Shown here: one piece after another, positions 16,001-24,167 of the stretch
Layout of the letters: each line of letters begins with the position of its first letter
Position numbering within the stretch: the stretch's first letter is position 1
Source: Salinimicrobium sp049680855
Lineage (GTDB): Bacteria; Bacteroidota; Bacteroidia; Flavobacteriales; Flavobacteriaceae
Assembly (NCBI RefSeq): GCF_049680855.1
Contig: NZ_JBMPGS010000006.1
Span: 1-64,000, forward strand
DNA length: 64,000 nt
Reading direction: 5' to 3'
Notes under the pieces: model-generated
What the model saw: the letters and a program-made list of their open reading frames with translations, nothing else
Database searches by the model: none
What the model was told of the DNA's origin: nothing
Program-made: the position numbers and the translations under genes

Positions 16001-16477
16001 TTACTCGGCCTTGATGACGATGGGCATTCTAAATTTTGTCGCCACCGGAATGCCTCGCTTGCTGGCGGGATAAATGGTGGGCAGGGAATCTACACTTTCC
16101 CTTAGCCAGGATTTAATTTCAGGAAGGTGATGGGTGACAAGGCTGTCTACCAGTACAGAATCTATCGCCGGAATGCCTTTTTCGGAGATGCTGAGGTACA
16201 AGAGGAGGGTGTCTTCAAGAGATTCAGAAACTACGGGCTGTTTGGCTTCAAGCCGGGCATAAACATGGCTGGCCACTTTATTTCCGAAGCATTCTTTTGC
16301 CGCCTGTACTTCCATAATATCACGGCATTCCCGAAAGGCAGGATATTGATCTACATCATTCCAGTTAAGTTCGCGGGCTTCTGCAGAATAGATTTCTTCC
16401 GAAGATATTTTTTTTGTTTCAAACCGGTCACAACCCGAAAATACTAAAACAAGGAGCAGGAATAATGCTTTTTTCAT
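16001..16477 (-). CDS. Lipoprotein of unknown function
   Basis: A 158-residue protein with a lipoprotein signal (KKALFLLLVLVFSGCDRF, lipobox FSGC). The mature part has YPAFRECRDIMEVQAAKECF followed by an alpha-rich segment. This pattern resembles the PVFPGCE...ARKECM...KIN segment in the TonB-like C-terminus of the M56 protein encoded at 17729-19240. It lies downstream of the blaI-M56-TPR genes on the same strand (113-base gap) and may belong to that group. No catalytic motif is seen. Confidence 0.72.
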   Translation of the reverse strand: MKKALFLLLVLVFSGCDRFETKKISSEEIYSAEARELNWNDVDQYPAFRECRDIMEVQAAKECFGNKVASHVYARLEAKQPVVSESLEDTLLLYLSISEKGIPAIDSVLVDSLVTHHLPEIKSWLRESVDSLPTIYPASKRGIPVATKFRMPIVIKAE

Positions 16478-16590
16478 TCAATTGGAAATTCTCATACAAG
16501 ATCCAAAAATAGTGAATTTAAGCAGCTTAGGAAAAATTAGTTTCTGGATGCGATGGCATAGAATTTCCCGGTAATTTGCAGGAAATGGAT

Positions 16591-17736
16591 TTACCGTGAC
16601 ATGTGGATTTCTTCGTCCAAATCTTTTCTTCTCTTTTTTGCGAGATATAAAAGATTCTGACTTCCCAGTTCTTCAAATTTGTTGATGTAAGCCTGGTAAT
16701 AATTGCGGCGGGTTTCAAGATCCTTGAAGTAATTATCGGCTGCAATGGCACGTTCATAAAGCGCTCTTTCATTCATGGGATTTTCTTCTAGCGCTTTTTC
16801 GAAATATTCTAAAGCCTTCTTATAATCTTCCTTTAATTTATAGGTGAGGGCAAGACTAAGAAATTCGGCGTCAATGAGCTGGTCTTTCAGGATGATGGCC
16901 ATTAGCAAATGTTGTTCAGACTTATCATAATCCCCTGTAAGGGCATAAATTTTTCCGAGCGCATGATGATTCCCTGCATTTTGATCTTCATATTCCAATG
17001 CCTTCTTGTAATTCTCTATAGCCTTTTTTGGATCCTTCTGTTGATAATAAGCATAGCCCAGTTTGGTATGAATGAATTCACTGCCCTGGCCAAGTTCTGC
17101 CAGTTTTTCAAATGCCTGAATAGCAGATTTATATTGATCGCTTCGGAAATGAGCCTGCGCCAGGATAGAGAGCAGGGAAGCATTGATGGGATTTACTTCA
17201 AGTCCCTGTTTGCTGAAAAATTTTGCCTGCTCATATTGTTTATGTGCCAGGAAATCTTTAGCAACTTTGTACAGCGCTTTTTGGTGTGTCATGTCTAGCG
17301 CGACAGTGGTCATGAAGTATTTTATAGCGGTGCTATCCCGCTGTTTCTCTTTTATTAGTCCCCGCTGATAGTGAAAAGTGGTATTTTTACGATACTTTTT
17401 GGAAAGACCTGCAAAAATACTGTCAGCTTTTTCCAGCTGATTCATCTTCATAAGCAACTTTCCGTAAGAAACTGCACTTAAAACTTGGTTGGGATCTTGC
17501 TCCAGAACGAGCTGGTAGTGCTTAGCCGCTTCCTTAGGATTTCCTTTAGCTTCCCACGCCTTCGCTAACCGGCTATGAATGACGACCGAATTGGAAGAAA
17601 CATTTTCCAGTTGATCTATTGCTTCAGAATAATTTCCTACGGCATATAGGCTATCGGCCATGGACAAAGCCGAAGTTTGTGCTTCGGCTTTGCTGGCTAT
17701 AAATAATAGTATAAAAGAAAAAATAAACTTATTCAC
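16591..17736 (-). CDS. Secreted tetratricopeptide repeat protein
   Basis: A 381-residue protein with a signal peptide (FIFSFILLFIASKAEAQ) and about nine TPR units (for example YAVGNYSEAIDQLENV, KPEDPKK-like YYQQKDPKKAIENYKKALEYE, KEDYKKALEYFEKALEENP). It acts in the periplasm as a protein-interaction scaffold; partners are unknown. Its start overlaps the stop of the M56 gene by 8 bases, so it is co-translated with that sensor protease. That placement suggests it is the output or accessory part of the second BlaI/M56 module. Confidence 0.85.
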   Translation of the reverse strand: MNKFIFSFILLFIASKAEAQTSALSMADSLYAVGNYSEAIDQLENVSSNSVVIHSRLAKAWEAKGNPKEAAKHYQLVLEQDPNQVLSAVSYGKLLMKMNQLEKADSIFAGLSKKYRKNTTFHYQRGLIKEKQRDSTAIKYFMTTVALDMTHQKALYKVAKDFLAHKQYEQAKFFSKQGLEVNPINASLLSILAQAHFRSDQYKSAIQAFEKLAELGQGSEFIHTKLGYAYYQQKDPKKAIENYKKALEYEDQNAGNHHALGKIYALTGDYDKSEQHLLMAIILKDQLIDAEFLSLALTYKLKEDYKKALEYFEKALEENPMNERALYERAIAADNYFKDLETRRNYYQAYINKFEELGSQNLLYLAKKRRKDLDEEIHMSR

Positions 17737-19240
17737 CTACCTGAAATGAAATTGGTAAAGAATATAAAACTCCTACTTCCTGTCCTTCTTGTTTACCAGG
17801 CGTCATTTTTGGAAACTGGCTTACCACTTTGCGTGCTTCTTCTTCCAGTTGTGGCGAGGAGGCTCGAATTCCCATTTCTTCTACAGAACCGTCTTTCGTG
17901 ATCTTGAACTGCACATAGATTCTGTTCACTCCGGGTTTTGCGTATGGTTTCGCGGCTTCAACATCAAAGTTGTTATTTACAAATGAATTGATCTTTTCAC
18001 TCATGCATTCTTTTCTGGCTTCATTGGAGCTCAAACCTTCACATCCCGGAAAAACAGGGACTTCGTCTATGACTGCAAAAGGAACATCACCTCCAGAAAA
18101 ACCTTTTGAAGAGGAAGAGGATCTTTTTACTGGTTCGCCAATCATGGAAATATTAGGCATACCTTCTTCAGCATTTTTTGTCATTTCCAACCCCGAAGTG
18201 CCATCGGTAATGCGGATAACTTGATAATCTGAATCTTTGAATCCGTTGAGGGCTTCTTTGATTATCGTTTCTTCTTCAGGAGTTCTACTTCCGAAGTTAT
18301 CTACTTTAATGGTAAGAATTTCAGAAGAATCTACAGTTGATTTTTGTTCTAAAACTGTACTATCATCAATTTGCTCTGAACATGAAACGTAGGTAAGCAT
18401 GGCCAGCATTAATGGCAGCAGAATTAAAAACTTAAACTTTGAAATGGTTTTTGATCTTGATTTTTGTAACATAACTATTCGTTTTTTGATTAATGAATGA
18501 TTGAAAAATTGATTGATGAATGAAATATTTTCTGTGCTAAAAGCCGTGTTTAGCAATTGCTGGTAGTAAGTTCTTTTTTCAACTGTTTTTACCACGCCTG
18601 CATCGGCAATGAATTCGTGAAGCACCGCAATTCTGGCCTGGTAGATGTAAATAAGCGGATTGAACCACAAGATGATCTTTAGAAGTTCGAAAAAGAGCAA
18701 ATCTGCGCTGTGTTTTTGGTCAGCATGAATTTTTTCATGAGATAATATCTGGTCCATTTCTTCTTTTTTAAGCTGGTCTCCTAAAAACACACTGTTGAAG
18801 AAAGTACACGCAATATTAGAGTTGGGAACTTGGATAATTTTCAGTTTATTTTCAGTAGAAATAACCCTGTTCTTAAACAGCCTTTTTAGAACCTTATATT
18901 TCCTGATAAATAATATAGAATTTATCAAGGCACCTAAAAGATATAATACAAGCCACCAGTTAATTTCTAGGGAATTAGAAACTTCGGCAGGTCCTGTAGT
19001 GGTAGCTGCGGAAGCAGCCGCTCCACCAAGATAAACTTCAGGAAGCATTACCAGTGATTCTGAAGGAACCATTTTTCCAAGGCTTTCAAACTGAAGTAGA
19101 GGTAGGGCTATTGCAACAATTGGGGTAAGTAATAAGTACCAGCGGTTGTATGCAAAGAAGGTTTCTTTTTTGAGCAGTAAATCGTATGTAAGCAGGAATA
19201 ATAGCTGGAAAATTACTGCCTCTATGATATATTGTGTCAT
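17729..19240 (-). CDS. M56 (BlaR1-type) metalloprotease with TonB-like C-terminal domain
   Basis: A 503-residue inner-membrane sensor protease. N-terminal helices (about 5-22, 35-50, 95-112) precede the cytosolic gluzincin domain, with zinc motif HEKIH (168-172) and the helix ADLLFFELLKIILWFNPLIY. A further helix at about 278-292 (FLILLPLMLAMLTYV) is followed by a cysteine. The periplasmic C-terminus ends in a TonB-like fold: EVPVFPGCEGLSSNEARKEC, then YVQFKITKDGSVEEM and FPKMTPGKQ. In other proteins this domain contacts outer-membrane receptors. It overlaps both neighbours by a few bases (blaI upstream, TPR downstream). The signal is unknown. Confidence 0.9.
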   Translation of the reverse strand: MTQYIIEAVIFQLLFLLTYDLLLKKETFFAYNRWYLLLTPIVAIALPLLQFESLGKMVPSESLVMLPEVYLGGAAASAATTTGPAEVSNSLEINWWLVLYLLGALINSILFIRKYKVLKRLFKNRVISTENKLKIIQVPNSNIACTFFNSVFLGDQLKKEEMDQILSHEKIHADQKHSADLLFFELLKIILWFNPLIYIYQARIAVLHEFIADAGVVKTVEKRTYYQQLLNTAFSTENISFINQFFNHSLIKKRIVMLQKSRSKTISKFKFLILLPLMLAMLTYVSCSEQIDDSTVLEQKSTVDSSEILTIKVDNFGSRTPEEETIIKEALNGFKDSDYQVIRITDGTSGLEMTKNAEEGMPNISMIGEPVKRSSSSSKGFSGGDVPFAVIDEVPVFPGCEGLSSNEARKECMSEKINSFVNNNFDVEAAKPYAKPGVNRIYVQFKITKDGSVEEMGIRASSPQLEEEARKVVSQFPKMTPGKQEGQEVGVLYSLPISFQVGE

Positions 19241-19602
19241 TTCGAATCATTTTTGTTCATTTCCTTTAAAATAGCCTCCAGTTCTTTGGTGTCAAGGTCA
19301 TTTTTCTTCACGAAAAAAGAAACCATGCTTTTAAAAGAGCCGTTAAAGTAGTTTTCCATTAGCTTGGTCATACTTTGATTACTGTAGGTCTCTTTTTCTA
19401 CCACAGGGAAATAGAGATAGCCTTTTCCTCTTTTTTCATGATCTACAAAACCTTTTGTCTCGAGAATTCTTATAATGGTTGAGACCGTATTGTAGGCCGG
19501 TTTGGGTTCAGGCATTTCATCGATTACAGATGCCACGTTTGCTTTTTTAAGCTTCCAGAGGATCTGCATGATCTCTTCTTCTGCTTTGGTGAGTTGTTTC
19601 AT
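19237..19602 (-). CDS. BlaI/MecI/CopY family transcriptional repressor (second copy)
   Basis: A 121-residue winged-helix repressor, the same length as the one at 3234-3599 but only moderately similar. The N-terminal DNA-binding domain is LTKAEEEIMQILWKLKKANV...YNTVSTIIRILETKGFVDHEK, and the wing is GKGYLYFPVVEK. The C-terminal SMVSFFVKKNDLDTKELEAI is the dimerisation and cleavage region. ATGA overlap with the M56 gene gives a coupled repressor-sensor pair. Its upstream dyads (ATTAGTT/AACTAAT) differ from the TCTACA type of the other pair, which fits two separately addressed systems. Confidence 0.93.
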   Translation of the reverse strand: MKQLTKAEEEIMQILWKLKKANVASVIDEMPEPKPAYNTVSTIIRILETKGFVDHEKRGKGYLYFPVVEKETYSNQSMTKLMENYFNGSFKSMVSFFVKKNDLDTKELEAILKEMNKNDSK

Positions 19603-19618
19603 CGATACCTGATTTATA

Positions 19619-19693
19619 GTTTATAAATTATAAACATGAGATGCGATACTGCTAATATAAACTAAAATATTAGTTTCAACTAATCTATTAGTT
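19619..19693 (-). promoter_or_regulatory. Operator dyads of the second BlaI operon
   Basis: The best dyad is ATTAGTT-TC-AACTAAT (19669-19684), with perfect 7-base arms and a 2-base centre. This is the same geometry as the TCTACA-TT-TGTAGA operators of the first BlaI pair. Half-sites continue on both sides, giving AAACTAA-N4-TTAGTTT (19659-19676) and AACTAA-N4-TTAGTT (19678-19693). A further AT-rich palindrome, GTTTATAA-A-TTATAAAC, lies nearer the start (19619-19635). No clear TAnnTTTG box could be fixed. Confidence 0.7.
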
Positions 19694-19740
19694 ATTTTTT
19701 CAAGATTTCTTTCTTTATCTTAGCCGGTAACAACAATTTT

Positions 19741-20238
19741 ATGGATTTAATTTTACTTGTACTGGCCGCTGTTCTCCTGTTCACTGGGATGCTGGGAAGT
19801 TTTTTGCCAGTTTTGCCGGGAGTGCCTTTGAGCTGGGTGGGTCTTTTACTGTTTTACCTAACCTCTGTCGTTCCCATGAATTACCTCTTTCTGGGTGTTA
19901 CATTACTGGTGACAATTGTAGTAGTGGTGCTTCAATATGCCATTCCGGCTCTGGGTTCAAAATACTTTGGTGGCAGTAAAAAAGGAATGATAGGAGCAAC
20001 CTTAGGTCTAGTTGTGGGCATCTTTATTCCCATTCCGTTTGGTATTATAATTGGCGCATTTGCAGGAGCTTTTATTGGAGAGATTATAAATAAAAGTGAT
20101 TCGCGTACTGCAACTAAGGCAGCATTTGGCTCTTTTATAGGTTTACTTGCTTCTACATTTATGGAATTTGTGGTAGCAGGAATCTTCTTTTTCCTTTTCT
20201 GCATCAGGTTATGGGAATATAGAGATGGCTTTTTCTAA
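19741..20238 (+). CDS. DUF456 family membrane protein
   Basis: A 165-residue protein of the DUF456 family, with four to five hydrophobic helices and the family's glycine-rich segments GMLGSFLPVLPGVPLSWVGL, FGGSKKGMIGATLGLVVGIF and GIIIGAFAGAFIGEII. The function is not known for any member I can name. ATG at 19741 is the natural start. It diverges from the blaI gene across the operator region, so repressor binding could also affect it. Confidence 0.88.
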   Translation: MDLILLVLAAVLLFTGMLGSFLPVLPGVPLSWVGLLLFYLTSVVPMNYLFLGVTLLVTIVVVVLQYAIPALGSKYFGGSKKGMIGATLGLVVGIFIPIPFGIIIGAFAGAFIGEIINKSDSRTATKAAFGSFIGLLASTFMEFVVAGIFFFLFCIRLWEYRDGFF

Positions 20239-20388
20239 AATGCTTTAAAAAGCTTTCACAAGTGGGGTGCTTTTTATTTCCGAAGAATTTAATGGTTTTT
20301 GTATCTTGGGTGATTTAAACGAATAATCTACCGGAAATGTCCTTACCCCTGGCCTTTCCCTGGTAATAGACCTACTTGTAGTATTTAT

Positions 20389-20793
20389 ATGGATTTTAAA
20401 GTCGCGATTGTTGATGATGATGCGGTGGTGCTTTTTTTGCACGAGGTCCTCGTCAAAAGGAGCTGTCTGCCTCCGGTAGTCTTTAGTTGCAAAAATGCAT
20501 GTGACGCGATTAAGGAGCTGGAATCAAAAAATGTGGATTCCACCCCATTTTTGTTGTTGCTGGATATCAATATGCCGGTGATGAACGGTTGGGAATTCCT
20601 GGATGCTATCCAGGAGAAATATTATAAAGAAAATATTATTGTGGCGCTCGTAACCTCCTCCATCAACATGCAGGACAGGAAAACCGCAGAACGTTATTCT
20701 CAGGTTATTCACTATTTTGAAAAACCACTTACTACAGAAAGTCTAAATTATTTATGTGAAAAAGTAAAATCTTTACTTCTCAATAAGGACTAA
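20389..20793 (+). CDS. Single-domain response regulator (CheY-like)
   Basis: A 134-residue stand-alone receiver domain. The acidic cluster is VDDDAV (residues 8-11), the phosphoacceptor is Asp59 in LLLDINMPVMNGWEFL, the switch residue is in ALVTSSIN, and the lysine-proline pair is FEKPLT. There is no output domain, so it probably acts by protein contact or as a phosphate relay. No histidine kinase is adjacent (an orphan regulator). It is monocistronic. Confidence 0.93.
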   Translation: MDFKVAIVDDDAVVLFLHEVLVKRSCLPPVVFSCKNACDAIKELESKNVDSTPFLLLLDINMPVMNGWEFLDAIQEKYYKENIIVALVTSSINMQDRKTAERYSQVIHYFEKPLTTESLNYLCEKVKSLLLNKD

Positions 20794-20959
20794 GAAAGAG
20801 CCATTTTAGGCCATCTTTCTAAAATTTATTTTAAAAAAAATTCAGGATCAAAAAATTTTTCCCAATATTTTTAGAGGAAGCGGCTGTTTTAAGATTTCTT
20901 TTTAAAGATACTGATTTTAAAAAATTATCTTCAGGTGTAACCAATTTAAAATCAGTGAA

Positions 20960-22654
20960 ATGAAGAATCTAAAAATAGCATTTTTAATGTTCATTCCGGC
21001 GAGTAGTTTTGGACAAACAGCAGAAGGTGCCTTTACACCTGTGCTGGTAGAAGGAGGTAACTTTTTCGTCTGCATTGTAGCCGGAGTTTTACTTGCGATT
21101 GCTTTTCAGCTGTTGCTTACAGCCCTTTCGGTAGCCGCAGGCATTTCCGCGGTGGGAAATGTGGAGGAAAAGGCACATAAAAGTAAAAACCAAGTTTCCC
21201 ATTCCCATAATTATGATGATGATGAGCATGGCATGAACATGGGGCAGAAAATTTCTACTGGCTTTGGCGCATGGACCATGATCACTACTTCCATTTCATT
21301 ATTTTTTGCCAGTCTTTTGGCTGTACAACTGGGGCTATTAGGAGCCAATTTTGTAGGAGCTGCTTTGGGACTCGTAATATGGGCATCTTTTTTCATTGTG
21401 ATGACATATCTTGAAATAAGTGCGGTTTCTTCCTTGGTAGGCGGACTCGTTTCTACTGTTAAGGATGGCTTTACCACTGCATCTTCAGCGTTCTCAAAAT
21501 CTGAAACGAGTGCGGCAAAAGAAGTGGCGAGAACCAATGCCAAAGAGCAGGCAAAACAAATGAGAAAGCAATTTGAAAAACTGTTTGACACGAATGACAT
21601 TGATAAAAAAGTGGATGACTATGTACAGAAGCTTAAGCCTCAACGAGTAGATGTAAAGAATATCAAAAACCAGATTAAAGACTTACTCACAGATCTACAG
21701 GTGACCGAAAAAGCTGATTTTGATTATCCAAATTCGGTCAAAAAAATGATTCTTGAAGAAGCGGACAAAAGTGCACTTTCTAAAGAGGACAAAAAAGCCA
21801 TTAAAGAACATGTGGGCGGGTTAAAAGATATAGCTCAAAGTGACGCTTCCAACGAAGAGAAGGCGAAAAAAGGAGTGGAGGAGCTCACGCCTGCAGACAG
21901 GGAGCAGATAAATAAATATCAGGAAAAAATAAAAAAAGCACTTCAAAATACAGGTAAAGAAGAGTTGCAGCCAGCAAAATTGGAAGAAGATCTTAGGCGA
22001 ATATTGGATGAGCCGGGTACTGCTTCTAACATAGCAAAGGCTAAAGCCAGTGCGTTAGATAGGCAAACTTTAATCAAGATAATTTCCTCACAGAATATGA
22101 GCGAAAGTGAAGCTAACAACTATGTTGATAAGGTAGAAGCTGTGCTGAAAAAGGTCAATTCTTTCTTCGGAAGTACAGGAGACCAGGCTGCATCTAAAAA
22201 GGATGATCTAAAGGAGAAAGTTAAGAGTTTGTTTTCTGGAAGTGGTGACAGTGGTGCTGCCTTTGATCTTGATAAAATTAAATCTGATTTTATTTCAATC
22301 TTTCAGAGCTCAGGTGAGGCGGGAAGTACAGATCTTAAATATAAACTTGAGCATTACAACAAGGATGAAATGACTGCTCTTGTTGCTCAGAAAACCGGAA
22401 TGAGTAGAACAGAATCTGAATCTATTGCAGACACGATTGTTTCTGCAAGAGACGGAGTTTTAGAAAAGGCCAATAAAATAGAGGCTCAGGTAAATGAAAA
22501 AATGAGAGAGGCAAAAGAAAAGAGCCTCGCTGCAGCCGAAGCCTCGAGAAAAACTGCGGCCACAGCCGCCTGGTGGCTCGTAGCTACCGCAATACTTTCA
22601 GCCGCTGCATCTGCAGTAGGTGGTATGCTGGCACTGGAAGGATGGTTCTTATAA
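20960..22654 (+). CDS. Unrecognised membrane protein with long charged helical domain
   Basis: A 564-residue protein I do not recognise. A signal-like N-terminus (KIAFLMFIPASSFGQ) precedes hydrophobic segments at about 28-58 and 105-150. Between them is a His/Asp-rich loop (HSHNYDDDEHGMNMG) that could bind metal. Residues about 185-525 are a Lys/Glu/Asp/Ala-rich, predicted helical region with repeated short motifs such as DKVEAVLKKV and LKEKVKSLFSGSGD. The last 30 residues form another membrane helix (WWLVATAILSAAASAVGGML). The layout suggests a large soluble helical bundle tethered at both ends to the membrane. Two tiny lipoprotein genes follow. Confidence 0.75.
   Translation: MKNLKIAFLMFIPASSFGQTAEGAFTPVLVEGGNFFVCIVAGVLLAIAFQLLLTALSVAAGISAVGNVEEKAHKSKNQVSHSHNYDDDEHGMNMGQKISTGFGAWTMITTSISLFFASLLAVQLGLLGANFVGAALGLVIWASFFIVMTYLEISAVSSLVGGLVSTVKDGFTTASSAFSKSETSAAKEVARTNAKEQAKQMRKQFEKLFDTNDIDKKVDDYVQKLKPQRVDVKNIKNQIKDLLTDLQVTEKADFDYPNSVKKMILEEADKSALSKEDKKAIKEHVGGLKDIAQSDASNEEKAKKGVEELTPADREQINKYQEKIKKALQNTGKEELQPAKLEEDLRRILDEPGTASNIAKAKASALDRQTLIKIISSQNMSESEANNYVDKVEAVLKKVNSFFGSTGDQAASKKDDLKEKVKSLFSGSGDSGAAFDLDKIKSDFISIFQSSGEAGSTDLKYKLEHYNKDEMTALVAQKTGMSRTESESIADTIVSARDGVLEKANKIEAQVNEKMREAKEKSLAAAEASRKTAATAAWWLVATAILSAAASAVGGMLALEGWFL
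20970..20986. repeat. AT-rich dyad TAAAAAT-AGC-ATTTTTA at the start of a coding region
   Basis: A perfect 7-base inverted repeat lying 10 bases inside the open frame of the 564-residue membrane protein. It has the same core as the intergenic dyads at 2398 and 6286. Here it also encodes part of the signal-like N-terminus. Confidence 0.45.
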
Positions 22655-22680
22655 AGAGAAATTGAGATAACTTCAATAAA

Positions 22681-22714
22681 CAAAAGCCGTAAATGAAAAG
22701 ATTTGCGGCTTTTG
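22681..22714 (+). terminator. Terminator after the 564-residue membrane protein
   Basis: Arms CAAAAGCCGTAAAT and ATTTGCGGCTTTTG pair over 14 bases with one T-G wobble, around loop GAAAAG. The trailing T-run is short. Confidence 0.65.
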
Positions 22715-22776
22715 CATGTAAGGACAGATTTGTGAAAACTTTAGCAGATATATAATTAAACTACAAATAGTTTGGC

Positions 22777-22784
22777 TAATTTTG
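22777..22784 (+). promoter_or_regulatory. Probable -7 element TAATTTTG
   Basis: Matches the Bacteroidota TAnnTTTG box, 28 bases before the start of the 62-residue lipoprotein gene. No good -33 TTG is found at the usual distance, so this is a weak call. Confidence 0.4.
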
Positions 22785-22812
22785 TTAGAACCAAACCTTA
22801 AAAATACTATTT

Positions 22813-23001
22813 ATGAAAAAGCTGATTCTGTTTTTTGCCTGCCTTTTTACATTTAGCACGGCATTGGTTTCCTGTAGAGATAATCCGGAGGGAACAGATG
22901 AGGTGGAGCTTAATGACGAAGATACTCTTGGTGACGAAGAAATGGAAGTGCCTCGGGAAGAAGGAGTAGGTGAAATCAAAGAAGGTAGTCTTGACGAATA
23001 A
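22813..23001 (+). CDS. Small acidic lipoprotein (62 residues)
   Basis: The N-terminus KKLILFFACLFTFSTALVSC ends in a lipobox (LVSC). The mature part is about 40 residues and very acidic (EGTDEVELNDEDTLGDEEME). It is followed after 18 bases by a second small lipoprotein gene with the same CRD start of the mature chain. No function can be assigned. The signal sequence and pairing make it a likely real gene. Confidence 0.7.
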   Translation: MKKLILFFACLFTFSTALVSCRDNPEGTDEVELNDEDTLGDEEMEVPREEGVGEIKEGSLDE

Positions 23002-23019
23002 ACATTAATTTAAATAAAT

Positions 23020-23178
23020 ATGAAAAAAGTTGTTTTAGTTTTAGGTCTTTTAATGACCAGTAGCATACTGTTTACTTCCTGCAGGGACGAATCTAAAGTG
23101 GAACAAGCTGCAGATGATGCCGGTGACGCTATAGAGGATGCAGGAGATGATGTTGAAGATGCCGTTGACGACATGTAA
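23020..23178 (+). CDS. Small acidic lipoprotein (52 residues)
   Basis: ATG at 23020 opens a 52-residue frame with a clear lipoprotein signal (KKVVLVLGLLMTSSILFTSC, lipobox FTSC) and a mature chain starting CRDES. The rest is an Ala/Asp/Glu heptad-like stretch (AADDAGDAIEDAGDDVED). Its mature start matches that of the gene 18 bases upstream (CRDNP), suggesting a duplicated pair. A strong terminator follows at once. The function is unknown. Confidence 0.75.
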   Translation: MKKVVLVLGLLMTSSILFTSCRDESKVEQAADDAGDAIEDAGDDVEDAVDDM

Positions 23179-23204
23179 TTTCAACATTCGTATCCACATT
23201 TTAA

Positions 23205-23231
23205 AACTCCGGCTCTTAAGCCGGTTTTTTA
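23205..23231. terminator. Terminator between small lipoproteins and the S24 repressor gene
   Basis: CCGGCT-CTTA-AGCCGG stem (23209-23224) followed by six T. It serves the plus-strand lipoprotein pair, and a short A-run on the other side may help the convergent repressor gene. Confidence 0.85.
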
Positions 23232-23996
23232 TTGTCTGAACGTTTTAAAATCGTTTTTTAATTCATTCATGGATTCCTGCAGTTGCTTTAAAAGTGTACT
23301 TTCTGAAGGGGCGTCAAGATTAAACGTTAGTTTACTGTTAACCTGCCACAATTCCTGAATATCATTAATAGGCACTTCGATGGGAAGATATTCCTCATTG
23401 ATGGAAATTAAAACCACTTTTGAAGGGTCCGGTAAACGCTGTAGTTTTTTTACAAGTACAGAATCATAAAGTACAACAACATAGATCTTATTGTTACTTG
23501 CTTCTTCGATAGTAGGAACTGCTTTTCCTAAAACCCATTCTCCAGATTGCAGATTAGGGGTCATACTGTCTCCCTCGATCTGGAAACCTCGATAGGTAGC
23601 ATTTCGATATTCGGGTAGTGGCATGTCAAAAGCCGGTAATTGCTGGTACCAATCCACATCCTGTATGTTGTGCGGATATCCAGCGGCAGCTCTCACATTT
23701 ACAAGCACGATATTTTCATTTTCGGCGCTGTTTACGCTAACCACCTTTGGACTCACGTCTCCTTTTGTGAGTTCAAGATGTTTTTGGCGGCTTTCCCCAA
23801 ACAACCACAACGGGTTAATGCCAAATTGCCGGAGTAGTTCAGCCAGTACTTTTCCAGAAAGTTTGGTGCGTCCTCGTTCAATGTCGGCAGTGGAGTTTTT
23901 GATGCCAAGCAGCTTGGCGAATTCGGCCTGGGTGAGATTATGCTCCTCCCGTATCTCTTTAAACCTTTTTATTTCTGTTGCTATGTTTGTTCCCAT
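23229..23996 (-). CDS. XRE-S24 self-cleaving repressor (LexA/CI-like)
   Basis: A 255-residue regulator. Residues 6-65 form an XRE helix-turn-helix (FKEIREEHNLTQAEFAKLLG...LSGKVLAELLRQFG). The C-terminal half is a peptidase S24 domain with Ser144 in EGDSMTPNL, Lys about 183 in SVLVKKLQR, and a likely self-cleavage site Ala-Gly at 105-106 (VRAAAGYPHN). Such proteins inactivate themselves on RecA filaments. I take ATG at 23996; a TTG two codons upstream is less likely. A TATATTTG box (24007-24000) ends only a few bases before the ATG, so the mRNA may be nearly leaderless. A 15-bp inverted repeat lies just upstream. Confidence 0.92.
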   Translation of the reverse strand: MGTNIATEIKRFKEIREEHNLTQAEFAKLLGIKNSTADIERGRTKLSGKVLAELLRQFGINPLWLFGESRQKHLELTKGDVSPKVVSVNSAENENIVLVNVRAAAGYPHNIQDVDWYQQLPAFDMPLPEYRNATYRGFQIEGDSMTPNLQSGEWVLGKAVPTIEEASNNKIYVVVLYDSVLVKKLQRLPDPSKVVLISINEEYLPIEVPINDIQELWQVNSKLTFNLDAPSESTLLKQLQESMNELKNDFKTFRQ

Positions 23997-24012
23997 ACAC
24001 AAATATAATTTA

Positions 24013-24054
24013 TTTAGGATTATTTCCCATTCAGTAACTGGAAATAATCCTAAA
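24013..24054. promoter_or_regulatory. 15-bp inverted-repeat operator upstream of the S24 repressor
   Basis: TTTAGGATTATTTCC (24013-24027) and its exact reverse complement GGAAATAATCCTAAA (24040-24054) are separated by 12 bases. Each arm contains an 11-base near-palindrome of form GGA-N5-TCC: GGATTATTTCC (24017-24027) and GGAAATAATCC (24040-24050). It lies between the repressor gene and the divergent antiporter gene, so it could act on either. Autoregulation of the repressor is the simplest reading. Confidence 0.75.
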
Positions 24055-24167
24055 AAGAATTCTTTTAACTATTAGAATGATACAAATAAGGGCCAGAATG
24101 TTAGTCTTTTGTGAAATTTAGTCTGCTGTAAAACTTCTTCAAAGTATTTGCTCTATTTTTAGGTTCT

